The notes under the pieces are model-generated. The model made no database searches. It worked only from the letters and a program-made list of their open reading frames with translations, and was not told where the DNA came from. Below, in pieces: positions 56,922 to 64,000 of a stretch of 64,000 nucleotides of DNA. The stretch is taken from contig NZ_QHHQ01000008.1 in assembly GCF_003258595.1 (NCBI RefSeq), positions 62,001 to 126,000 of the forward strand, in the 5' to 3' direction. The position numbers and the translations under genes were made by a program. Numbering within the stretch: position 1 is the stretch's first letter; the number at the start of each line of letters is the position of its first letter. This DNA is from Acuticoccus sediminis (GTDB lineage Bacteria; Pseudomonadota; Alphaproteobacteria; Rhizobiales; Amorphaceae).

Positions 56922-57946
56922 GACGGGAGTTCCGAGGTGTTGTTCGGGGCGGTGCTCGAGGTGCCGGACGGCTCGCCGGGCTCGGGTTTCGTGGGACAGC
57001 CGAGGCCATGGAGCGTGATGCGCACGGCGTTGCGCAGCGGCGTGTGCGGCTCAGGGCCGATCGCGGCGACGAGGGACGCGTTGTCGAGCCGGTAGGGCGC
57101 CCGCCAGAAGGATTTGACGCGTGCGGACTCCCGCATCGTCTCGTTGAATAGCCCCAGCACCGCGAGCGCCGTCCACGGGACCCGTGTGATGCGCACGCGC
57201 GGCTCGGTCGAGAGCCGTGCGACGGTCTCCACCATCGTCGTCCCCGTCTCGTCGAGGTGGCCGGCGAAGTGGTAGCGCGCGAACGGGGGAAGGGTGGCCT
57301 CGATGTCGGCGAGGCGGGCGAGGGCCTCGGCGCCGTCGGGCGCGTAGGTCCAAGGGTGCGCGATGCCGGCCCGGCCCGGGTTGAAGACGCCGGTGATCGG
57401 CCGGCCCGGCCGGACCATGCCCTGCCGGAACCAGCTGCTCCTGAGGCGCGGGCCGAAGAAGTCGCCGAAGCGCAGGATGATGGTGCGTACGCCGTCGTCC
57501 GCCGCCGCCTCCAGCCGGCGCTCCAGCGCGACGCGCACGCGCCCCTTCTCGGTGCGCGGGTTCTGGGGTGAATCCGGGGCCAGCACGGGCATCGCGTCGG
57601 GGCCGTAGTTGTAGACGGTGCCCGGCAGGACGATGCGCGCCCCGCTCGCCCTGGCGGCGGCGATCACGGAGTCGGCCATCGGCAGCACCAGGCGCGACCA
57701 GCCGCGATAGCTGGGCGGGTTGGCCGCGTGGACGATCAGCGAGGCGCCGCGCGCCGCCTGCACCACGCTGGCGGGGTCCGTCGCGTCGCCCTCGACGAAG
57801 TAGAAGCTCGCTCCGGTGCGGGCGGCGCGGTCGACGTCGCGGGTCAGGGCCCGCACCACCCAGCCGTGGGCGTCTAGCGCTCGTGCCGCCTCGTAGCCGA
57901 TGCTGCCGGTCGCCCCGAGCACGAGCGCAATCTTCGACGCCGTCAT
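56918..57946 (-). CDS. NAD(P)-dependent epimerase/dehydratase family protein
   Basis: A 342-residue extended SDR with the nucleotide-binding motif VLGATGSIGYEAARALDAHG at the N-terminus and the VYNYG region, where the tyrosine would be catalytic, near residue 112. RFGDFFGPR and the C-terminal substrate part fit the atypical/NmrA-like group. The C-terminal 25 residues are rich in Pro, Ser and Thr. It is coupled to the epoxide-hydrolase-like gene by a four-base overlap. The function is unassigned. Confidence 0.82.
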   Translation of the reverse strand: MTASKIALVLGATGSIGYEAARALDAHGWVVRALTRDVDRAARTGASFYFVEGDATDPASVVQAARGASLIVHAANPPSYRGWSRLVLPMADSVIAAARASGARIVLPGTVYNYGPDAMPVLAPDSPQNPRTEKGRVRVALERRLEAAADDGVRTIILRFGDFFGPRLRSSWFRQGMVRPGRPITGVFNPGRAGIAHPWTYAPDGAEALARLADIEATLPPFARYHFAGHLDETGTTMVETVARLSTEPRVRITRVPWTALAVLGLFNETMRESARVKSFWRAPYRLDNASLVAAIGPEPHTPLRNAVRITLHGLGCPTKPEPGEPSGTSSTAPNNTSELPS

Positions 57947-58547
57947 GTCCGCCTCCGCCCCGTCCCGAAGAGGGGTGCCACGACTGGCCGGGCCCTGTCG
58001 ACCGGGCGTTTACGCTCGTGTGCAAGAGATGAGGCCTGCCGCAGACAGTAGGGGTGCAGAAGGCGGCGGCGGCCCCTCTGGCGGTTTGCCGGCGAAATAT
58101 TGCAGGGTAGCCAGGACGAGGGTGGAGAGTGCCGCTCCCGGCCGGTCTCATGGAGGCGAAGACTTCGCTCGATGGGAAATGGTTCAGCGATGCGCCGCCG
58201 GGGCCGTACTCGACGCCATGCGTCCTCGGCATGTCTGAACGCGCTTCGAGGAGCGGTTGTCGGGGTCGCCGCCGTCGTTGAGCGGTCCGGATCAGGGCTC
58301 GCCCGGTGCGCGATCGAATGCGGATGAACCTCACGGATTGTCCGGACAAGCGGGGGAGGGAACATGAGGTGGCGGTCCGTTCGGGGATGAGGATTGCCAG
58401 ACGCGCGGCACAGGGCGAGCCAAGCGCGAGACGCATGGCCGCACCCGCCTCGCGGAACATGTCGGGATTTGTGAAGAGCGATAAGACGTAATAATACGCA
58501 AGTGAATCGTTTCTCATTGATCGGCGGTGAGCCGGTCGGAGTAGGCC
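57947..58547. other. 601-base gap upstream of fnrL with no supported gene
   Basis: Short open frames on both strands look random and have no recognisable family. One 34-residue frame at 58387-58491 (MRIARRAAQGE) is basic but unsupported. The last 70 bases before fnrL, around 58470-58515, are AT-rich (GACGTAATAATACG) and likely hold its promoter. No good TTGAT-N4-ATCAA site was found there. Confidence 0.5.
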
Positions 58548-59276
58548 ATGGGTACGGACATCAGCGGTTTGCCGCCGCAGTGTAGGCAGTGTGGGGTCCG
58601 CAGCCGCGCGCTCTGCAGTGTCCTCACCAACGAGGAACTCTCGCTGCTGAACGCGTCCTCGCGACACCGCCATTTCGACGAGGGGCAGACGATCGTCACC
58701 GAGGGCGACCCGGCCATCGTCGGCAACATCCTCTCGGGCGTGTGCATCGAGAAGAAGGCGATGCCGGACGGGCGCGAGCAGATCGTCTCGATCCTCTTCC
58801 CGTCGGACTTCGTCAGCGGGGACCTCGACGGCTCGTCGGATACGACGGTGCAGGCGGTCAGCGAGGTGCGCCTGTGCGTCCACGACCGCAACGGCTTCCA
58901 GAAGCTGATGGACGATCACGCCGGCCTTCAGAGGGCCTACCTCGCACACGCCCGGCACGAACTCTCCAACGCGCGGGAGTGGATGCTGCTGCTTGGCCAG
59001 AAGACCGCGGAGGAGCGTGTCGCGACCTTCCTCCTGCGTCTCGCCACCCGCTACACCGAGGCGGGCTGCCGCCACTACCCGCTGACGGAGGCGCGCGACG
59101 GGATGATCTTCGAGATTCCGATCACCCGCGCGCAGATCGCGGCCCACATCGGCCTGACGATCGAGACCGTCAGCCGCAAATTGCGCGCGCTATGCGACCA
59201 AGGTGCCATCGATCTGATCGGCACGCGATCCGTGAAAGTTAAAAACGTCGCTCGATTAAGGGCGATAGCAAGCTGA
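58548..59276 (+). CDS. fnrL: FNR-type oxygen-sensing regulator FnrL
   Basis: A 242-residue Crp/Fnr activator. The N-terminal cysteines Cys12, Cys15 and Cys23 ([15 protein letters not shown]) and an internal Cys110 (EVRLCVHD) match the four ligands of the oxygen-labile [4Fe-4S] cluster of FNR. The effector domain covers about 30-140. The helix-turn-helix is [20 protein letters not shown], with the E-x2-SR recognition pattern that reads TTGAT. It stands directly upstream of ccoNOQP, and a matching site lies between them, so it likely turns on the cbb3 oxidase at low oxygen. Confidence 0.93.
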   Translation: MGTDISGLPPQCRQCGVRSRALCSVLTNEELSLLNASSRHRHFDEGQTIVTEGDPAIVGNILSGVCIEKKAMPDGREQIVSILFPSDFVSGDLDGSSDTTVQAVSEVRLCVHDRNGFQKLMDDHAGLQRAYLAHARHELSNAREWMLLLGQKTAEERVATFLLRLATRYTEAGCRHYPLTEARDGMIFEIPITRAQIAAHIGLTIETVSRKLRALCDQGAIDLIGTRSVKVKNVARLRAIAS

Positions 59277-59329
59277 CGTCGACTTCGGAGACACACCGAA
59301 AAATGTGTCTTCGGGGAGAATACTGGAAC

Positions 59330-59343
59330 TTGATCAAGGTCAA
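59330..59343 (+). promoter_or_regulatory. FNR/FixK anaerobox in front of ccoN
   Basis: TTGATCAAGGTCAA fits TTGAT-N4-ATCAA with one mismatch. It lies 61 bases before the ccoN start, at a distance suited to class II activation by FnrL or FixK. Confidence 0.85.
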
Positions 59344-59403
59344 AGATCGGGTGACCCTACCCCCCTAGCGTGCAGCGCAATTCGCGTACCCGCCGAGGAG
59401 CCC

Positions 59404-61029
59404 ATGGGAAACGTCGCCCTTATACCGATCTTCGGTATTCTCTCTTTGCTGGCCGTCGTTGCTGCGGCGGTCGCGCGTGACTCACAGTTCGCGACCCACA
59501 TGTGGGTCGTCGCGGTCATCACCGCGGTGGTCGCCATCATCAACGTCAGGCGCCTGCACTGGGAGCCGGACGGCTCGCTGACCAGCCGCAAGCCCGTCGA
59601 CCTCGAAGCCTATGTCGACGGTCCGATCCGCGCCGGCGTCATCGCCGTCATGGTGTGGGGCACGGCCGGCTTCCTCGTCGGCGTCTTCATCGCCCTCCAG
59701 CTCGCCTTCCCGGACCTCAATATCGAGCCGTGGTTCAACTTCGGCCGGCTGCGCCCGCTGCACACCTCGGCGGTGATCTTCGCGTTCGGCGGCTCGGTGC
59801 TGATCCTCACCGCCATGCACGTGGTGCAGCGCACCACCCATGCGCGCATGTTCGGCGGCGAGGCGCTCGGCTGGTTCATCTTCTGGGGCTACCAGGTCTT
59901 CATCGTGCTGGCGGCGACCGGCTACCTGATGGGCGTCACCCAGTCGCGCGAGTACGCCGAGCCCGAATGGTACGTGGACCTGTGGCTCACCATCGTCTGG
60001 GTCGCGTTCCTGGTGATGTTCGTCGGCACCCTGGTGAAGCGCAAGGAGCCGCACATCTACGTCGCCAACTGGTTCTACCTCGCCTTCATCGTGACCATCG
60101 CGATGCTGCATGTGGTGAACAACCTGGCGGTCCCGGTGTCCTTCTTCGGGTCGAAGTCGTACTCGCTGTTCGCGGGTGTGCAGGATGCGCTGACGCAGTG
60201 GTGGTACGGCCACAACGCGGTCGGCTTCTTCCTGACCGCCGGCTTCCTCGCGATGATGTACTACTACATCCCCAAGCGCGCGGACCGGCCGGTCTACTCG
60301 TACCGCCTGTCGATCGTGCACTTCTGGTCGCTGATCTTCCTCTACATCTGGGCCGGGCCGCACCACCTGCACTACACCGCGCTGCCCGACTGGGCGCAGA
60401 CGCTCGGCATGACCTTCTCGATCATGCTGTGGATGCCCTCCTGGGGCGGCATGATCAACGGCGTCATGACCCTGTCCGGCGCGTGGGACAAGCTGCGTAC
60501 CGACCCGGTGCTGCGCATGATGGTGATGGCCGTCGCCTTCTACGGCATGTCGACCTTCGAGGGCCCGATGCTCTCCATCAAGTCGGTCAACTCGCTGTCG
60601 CACTACACCGACTGGACCATCGGACACGTGCACTCCGGCGCGCTCGGCTGGAACGGCCTCATCACCTTCGGCGTCGTCTACTACCTGGCGCCGGTGCTGT
60701 GGAACCGCACGCAGCTCTACTCGATGCGCCTCGTGAACTGGCACTTCTGGCTCGCCACGCTCGGCATCGTGCTCTACGCGGCGTCCATGTGGGTGTCCGG
60801 CATCACCCAGGGCCTGATGTGGCGCGAGTACTCGCAGGAAGGCTACCTCGTGTACTCCTTCGTGGAGACCGTGGCGGCGCTGCACCCGTACTACATCATG
60901 CGGGCGGTCGGCGGCATGTTCTACCTGGCCGGCGGCATCCTCTTCGTCATCAACATCACCCAGACGATCCGCGGGAAGGTGGCCGGCGAGCCGGCCTACG
61001 CGGGTCAACGCCTCGCGCCTGCGGAGTAA
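59404..61029 (+). CDS. ccoN: cbb3-type cytochrome c oxidase subunit I
   Basis: The catalytic membrane subunit of the high-affinity cbb3 oxidase, carrying haem b and the haem b3-CuB centre. The 541-residue protein has about 12-13 membrane segments. Key histidines lie in [40 protein letters not shown] and [12 protein letters not shown] start at ATG 59404 ([13 protein letters not shown]), with GAGGAG just before it. It is the first gene of ccoNOQP. Confidence 0.95.
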   Translation: MGNVALIPIFGILSLLAVVAAAVARDSQFATHMWVVAVITAVVAIINVRRLHWEPDGSLTSRKPVDLEAYVDGPIRAGVIAVMVWGTAGFLVGVFIALQLAFPDLNIEPWFNFGRLRPLHTSAVIFAFGGSVLILTAMHVVQRTTHARMFGGEALGWFIFWGYQVFIVLAATGYLMGVTQSREYAEPEWYVDLWLTIVWVAFLVMFVGTLVKRKEPHIYVANWFYLAFIVTIAMLHVVNNLAVPVSFFGSKSYSLFAGVQDALTQWWYGHNAVGFFLTAGFLAMMYYYIPKRADRPVYSYRLSIVHFWSLIFLYIWAGPHHLHYTALPDWAQTLGMTFSIMLWMPSWGGMINGVMTLSGAWDKLRTDPVLRMMVMAVAFYGMSTFEGPMLSIKSVNSLSHYTDWTIGHVHSGALGWNGLITFGVVYYLAPVLWNRTQLYSMRLVNWHFWLATLGIVLYAASMWVSGITQGLMWREYSQEGYLVYSFVETVAALHPYYIMRAVGGMFYLAGGILFVINITQTIRGKVAGEPAYAGQRLAPAE

Positions 61030-61035
61030 GCACCC

Positions 61036-61830
61036 GTGTCCGCCACTGACGCCAACACCACCCCCCCGCCGTCCGAGGACCCGCACGAGAGTTCCAGGGC
61101 GCCCGTCTGGGACCACGGCAAGATCGAGCGCAACGTCACGCTGCTCCTCGTCCTGTCGTTCATCGTCGTCGCGATCGGCGGCATCGTGGAGATCGCGCCG
61201 CTCTTCTACGTCGACAACACCATCGAGGAAGTGGACGGGGTGCGCCCCTACACCCCGCTCGAACTGGCGGGCCGCAACGTCTACGTCCGCGAGGGCTGCT
61301 ACGTCTGCCACAGCCAGATGATCCGCCCCTTCCGTGACGAGGTGGAGCGCTACGGCCACTTCAGCCTCGCGGCGGAGTCGATGTACGACCATCCGTTCCA
61401 GTGGGGCTCGAAGCGGACCGGGCCGGACCTCGCCCGCGTCGGCGGGCGCTACTCGGACGCCTGGCACGTCCAGCACCTCATCGAGCCGCGCTCGGTGGTG
61501 CCGGAGTCGATCATGCCGAGCTACTCGTTCCTGATGAACCGCCCGGTGGACGGGGCGATGATCGGCGACGACCTCGTGGCCAACTCGGCCGTGGGCGTGC
61601 CCTACAGCGACGAGATGATCGAGAACGCGCGGCTCGACATGATGGCCCAGGCCGGCATGAGCGACGAGACCGACGGCCTGCTCGAGCGCTACGGCGACGA
61701 CGTCAACGTGCGTGACTTCGACGGCAACCCGCGCCGCCTCACCGAGATGGACGCGGTTGTCGCCTACCTCCAGGTGCTCGGGACGATGGTCGACCTCTCG
61801 ACGTTCGAGCCGGTGCGAGAAGGGCGATGA
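61036..61830 (+). CDS. ccoO: cbb3-type cytochrome c oxidase subunit II (monohaem cytochrome c)
   Basis: A 264-residue membrane-anchored cytochrome c that passes electrons to CcoN. One N-terminal helix ([19 protein letters not shown]) is followed by a periplasmic domain with the haem site CYVCH (Cys88, Cys91, His92). The distal methionine is probably in [11 protein letters not shown]. It starts at GTG 61036, 6 bases after ccoN, and its stop overlaps ccoQ (ATGA). Confidence 0.95.
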   Translation: MSATDANTTPPPSEDPHESSRAPVWDHGKIERNVTLLLVLSFIVVAIGGIVEIAPLFYVDNTIEEVDGVRPYTPLELAGRNVYVREGCYVCHSQMIRPFRDEVERYGHFSLAAESMYDHPFQWGSKRTGPDLARVGGRYSDAWHVQHLIEPRSVVPESIMPSYSFLMNRPVDGAMIGDDLVANSAVGVPYSDEMIENARLDMMAQAGMSDETDGLLERYGDDVNVRDFDGNPRRLTEMDAVVAYLQVLGTMVDLSTFEPVREGR

Positions 61831-62069
61831 GCTACGACGCCTTCCGCCATTTCGCGGACACCTGGGGACTGGCGCTCCTCGTCATCGTCTTTCTGCTGAT
61901 GCTCGTCTTCATCTTCCGCCGCGGCTCGACCGAGAAATACAAGCGCGCCGCGCGCATCCCGATGGAGGCGCCCGAGAGCCCGGCCGACAGCGACCAGAAG
62001 ATCAATACCATCAAGGCTGAGGGGGCCGGCGCGCCCCGCGCCTCATCCGAGCGTGAGGACAGGACATGA
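61827..62069 (+). CDS. ccoQ: cbb3-type oxidase small subunit CcoQ
   Basis: An 80-residue single-span membrane protein (helix at about 14-30, [16 protein letters not shown]) followed by [16 protein letters not shown] and a charged tail. CcoQ stabilises the oxidase and is not catalytic. The length is a little above the usual 50-70 residues because of the tail. It overlaps ccoO and ccoP by four bases each. Confidence 0.9.
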   Translation: MSYDAFRHFADTWGLALLVIVFLLMLVFIFRRGSTEKYKRAARIPMEAPESPADSDQKINTIKAEGAGAPRASSEREDRT

Positions 62070-62947
62070 AGCCGAACGGCAAACCGGTCGACGAGGTGAC
62101 CGGCACGGAGACGACCGGCCACAGCTGGGACGGCATCTCCGAGCTCAACAATCCGCTGCCGCGCTGGTGGCTGTACCTCTTCTACGCGACCATCGTCTTC
62201 GCGGTGGTCTACTGGGTGCTCTTCCCGTCGTGGCCGCTCCTGACCCGCGGCACCACCGGCGTGCTCGGCTGGTCGAGCCGCGGCATGCTGATCGACGAGA
62301 TGGCGACGGTGGCGGCCGCCCGGGCCGACTTCGACAACAAGATCGCCGACCTTTCGTTCGCCGACATCAACAACGACCCGGCTCTGGCGGACTACGCGAT
62401 CCGCTCCGGCGCCTCGGCGTTCAAGATCGTCTGCACCCAGTGCCACGGCTCGGCCGCGCAGGGCAGCCAGGAGTACGGCTACCCCAACCTTTCGGACGAC
62501 GACTGGCTCTGGGGCGGCACGCTCGAGGACATCTTCTTCACGGTCAGCCACGGCATCCGCAACGAAGAGGACCCGGACGCCCGCTTCTCCGAGATGCCGG
62601 CCTACGGTGCGCTCGACATGCTGAGCCGCGACGAGATCCGCGACGTCGCCAACACGGTGCGCTCGCTCTCCGGTCTCGACCACGACCAGGCGGCGGCCGA
62701 GCGCGGCCGGGAGACGTTCGAGACCCAGTGCGCCGCCTGCCACGGCACGGACGGCGAGGGCAGCATCGACGTCGGCGCCCCTGCGCTCAACGACGCGATC
62801 TGGCTCTACGGGTCGGACCTCGACCAGATCGTCGCGCAGATCAACAATCCGCGCATGGGCCAGATGCCGCCGTGGTCGGAACGCTTCGACGAGGCGACGC
62901 GCAAGAAGCTGACGCTCTACGTCCACTCGCTGGGCGGCGGCCAGTAG
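62066..62947 (+). CDS. ccoP: cbb3-type cytochrome c oxidase subunit III (dihaem cytochrome c)
   Basis: The 293-residue dihaem electron-entry subunit. An N-terminal helix (WWLYLFYATIVFAVVYWVLF, about 33-52) anchors it, and NPLPRWW before it is the CcoP mark. Haem sites are CTQCH (Cys123, Cys126, His127) and CAACH (Cys222, Cys225, His226). Axial methionines are likely in the FSEMPAY and MGQMPPW regions. It completes ccoNOQP. Confidence 0.95.
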   Translation: MKPNGKPVDEVTGTETTGHSWDGISELNNPLPRWWLYLFYATIVFAVVYWVLFPSWPLLTRGTTGVLGWSSRGMLIDEMATVAAARADFDNKIADLSFADINNDPALADYAIRSGASAFKIVCTQCHGSAAQGSQEYGYPNLSDDDWLWGGTLEDIFFTVSHGIRNEEDPDARFSEMPAYGALDMLSRDEIRDVANTVRSLSGLDHDQAAAERGRETFETQCAACHGTDGEGSIDVGAPALNDAIWLYGSDLDQIVAQINNPRMGQMPPWSERFDEATRKKLTLYVHSLGGGQ

Positions 62948-63005
62948 GTTTGTCGTGCCGCGGGGGTCGGGTGTACCCTTGCGGCACGATCCGGAGCGGG
63001 GCGGC

Positions 63006-63647
63006 ATGGTTGAAAGCGACTTTGCCAGGTTCGACGGGGTGATCGGCAGCGAAACCGAGCTGGCCGAGCTCATCGGCACGCCACCGCCCAAGGTGGTGGA
63101 CAAGGTGATCGACCGGCTCGACGACATCTGCCGCGCCTTCATCGCCCGCTCACCGTTCTGTATCATCGCCACCGCGACGCCCGGAACGCACATCGACGTC
63201 TCGCCGCGCGGCGACCCCGCAGGCTTCGTCACGGTGCTGGACGACCGGCACGTCGCCATCCCGGACCGGCCGGGTAACCGGAGGGTGGACACCTTCCGCA
63301 ACATCCTCGCCGATCCGCACGTCGGCCTCATCTTCCTCGTGCCGGGCAAGGGCGAGACGCTACGTCTGCGGGGGGAGGGCCGCATCGTGCGCGACGAGGC
63401 GCTGCGCCGGTCGATGGCGGTCGACGGCAAGGTCCCGGCGCTGGCGCTGGTGGTGCGCGTCGACGAGGCGTTCGTGCACTGCCCCAAGGCGTTCATCCGC
63501 AGCGGCCTCTGGGACACGAACACCTGGCCGCAAACGGACACGCTGCCCGACATCGGCCGTGCGATGATCCGCCACGCCGGGCTCGACCAGTCGCCGGACG
63601 ACCTGTTCGCCGAGGCGACGGCGGAAGGCCTGACGACACTCTACTGA
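63006..63647 (+). CDS. Pyridoxamine-5'-phosphate-oxidase-fold FMN-binding protein
   Basis: A 213-residue split-barrel flavin-binding protein. The recognisable segment is FIARSPFCIIATATPG, DVSPRGDPAGFV, VAIPDRPGNRRVDTFRNIL and VGLIFLVPGKGETLRLRGEG, as in a subgroup of PNPOx-like proteins of unknown substrate. The end (AFIRSGLWD) also fits that subgroup. I start at ATG 63006, 58 bases after ccoP. Its place between ccoP and ccoG is unusual; a redox role tied to the oxidase is possible but not shown. Confidence 0.85.
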   Translation: MVESDFARFDGVIGSETELAELIGTPPPKVVDKVIDRLDDICRAFIARSPFCIIATATPGTHIDVSPRGDPAGFVTVLDDRHVAIPDRPGNRRVDTFRNILADPHVGLIFLVPGKGETLRLRGEGRIVRDEALRRSMAVDGKVPALALVVRVDEAFVHCPKAFIRSGLWDTNTWPQTDTLPDIGRAMIRHAGLDQSPDDLFAEATAEGLTTLY

Positions 63648-63709
63648 CGCCGGGTCACGACCGCCCGGCGCCGTGCCGCCCGTCCCGGCGGGGACCGGCC
63701 GACGTGGAA

Positions 63710-63723
63710 TTGATCTAAGTCAA
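63710..63723 (+). promoter_or_regulatory. FNR/FixK anaerobox in front of ccoG
   Basis: TTGATCTAAGTCAA fits TTGAT-N4-ATCAA with one mismatch, at the same half-site base as the ccoN box. It lies 61 bases before the ccoG start, the same distance as in front of ccoN. Confidence 0.85.
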
Positions 63724-63783
63724 CGCCCGCGCAACCGTGTGGGCGTACGGCGTGGCCTTCGCGAGTTTTCAGGAGTTTCTGAA

Positions 63784-64000
63784 ATGTCTGTTACTCTGGT
63801 CGGAAACCGCACCCCCTCGGGCACCGCGCCGGAGCGTGCGAACGGCATTTCACCGTCGGTGGCCGACCCGGTGCCCGGCGCGCCGGTCAACCCGTCCGGC
63901 GTCCGCCAGTATCCCGACCAGGCCGTCAACAAGGGCAGGAAGCCGAAGCTCTACAAGGGCCGCGAACCGATCTATCCTCGCCGCGTCCACGGCCGGTTCC
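63784..64000 (+). CDS. ccoG: Cytochrome c oxidase accessory protein CcoG, N-terminal fragment
   Basis: The first 72 residues of a protein cut off by the window end. A Pro/Gly-rich, disordered start is followed by LYKGREPIYPRRVHGRF, which matches the CcoG/FixG entry sequence just before its first membrane helix. CcoG is a polyferredoxin-type membrane protein that helps supply reduced copper to cbb3 oxidase. AGGAG lies 8 bases before the ATG. Position after ccoNOQP and the anaerobox support the call. Confidence 0.85.
   Translation, partial: MSVTLVGNRTPSGTAPERANGISPSVADPVPGAPVNPSGVRQYPDQAVNKGRKPKLYKGREPIYPRRVHGRF

Noticed and set aside
58515-58535. A TTGAT half-site before fnrL that might indicate autoregulation
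   Set aside because: The second half reads GGTGA rather than ATCAA, so it is not a credible FNR box.

Overview
The window looks like chromosomal DNA of a high-GC alphaproteobacterium, most likely of the Hyphomicrobiales (Rhizobiales). Pointers are a dapA-smpB neighbourhood, the short ProS form followed by lolC-lolD-dnaE, trmFO, an FnrL-ccoNOQP-ccoG block with TTGAT-type anaeroboxes, a DUF1127 micro-gene, and a pair of genes resembling rhizobial capsule genes rkpA and rkpG. Species cannot be told from sequence alone. No tRNA, rRNA, CRISPR array, insertion sequence or phage gene was seen.

Layout. 1-10160: a PfkB sugar kinase, then a 2435-residue iterative reducing polyketide/fatty-acid synthase translationally coupled to an alpha-oxoamine synthase. 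10161-10571: a palindrome-rich gap. 10572-13320 (minus): dapA, a small secreted protein, smpB and a short-chain reductase resembling RkpH. 13455-20340: lytic transglycosylase, alpha/beta hydrolase, HWE-type histidine kinase, trmFO and a Cys/His/Asp lipoprotein. 20611-25930: DUF1127 protein, M20 amidohydrolase, pncB, a GT29-like glycosyltransferase, xylB. 26033-36432 (minus): RND pump, dnaE, a 33-residue membrane peptide, lolD, lolC, proS. 36825-41009: a giant RTX-type secreted nuclease/phosphatase. 41085-47408 (minus): sugar dehydrogenase, sugar-binding protein, PotG and PotF without permeases, class III aminotransferase, thioesterase. 47588-51645: zinc alcohol dehydrogenase, CoA-transferase, TRAP permease. 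51681-55873: tyrosine/homogentisate catabolism (hppD-hmgA-fahA) ending in a Rieske protein. 55899-57946 (minus): epoxide-hydrolase-like and NAD-epimerase genes. 58548-64000: fnrL, ccoNOQP, an FMN-binding protein and the start of ccoG.

How genes work together. The synthase, oxoamine synthase and SDR form a plausible three-step route to a long-chain amino-ketone or amino-alcohol lipid, by analogy with sphingoid-base synthesis (acyl chain, decarboxylative condensation with an amino acid, keto reduction) and with the rhizobial rkp capsule genes. FnrL carries the four-cysteine oxygen-sensor pattern, and its expected sites lie in front of both ccoN and ccoG, so the last 5.5 kb reads as a microaerobic respiration regulon. 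hppD-hmgA-fahA convert 4-hydroxyphenylpyruvate to fumarate plus acetoacetate, except that no maleylacetoacetate isomerase is present here. The most interesting parts are the lipid-synthesis trio, the GT29-like enzyme between pncB and xylB, the 33-residue peptide before dnaE, and the cysteine-protease-like lipoprotein.
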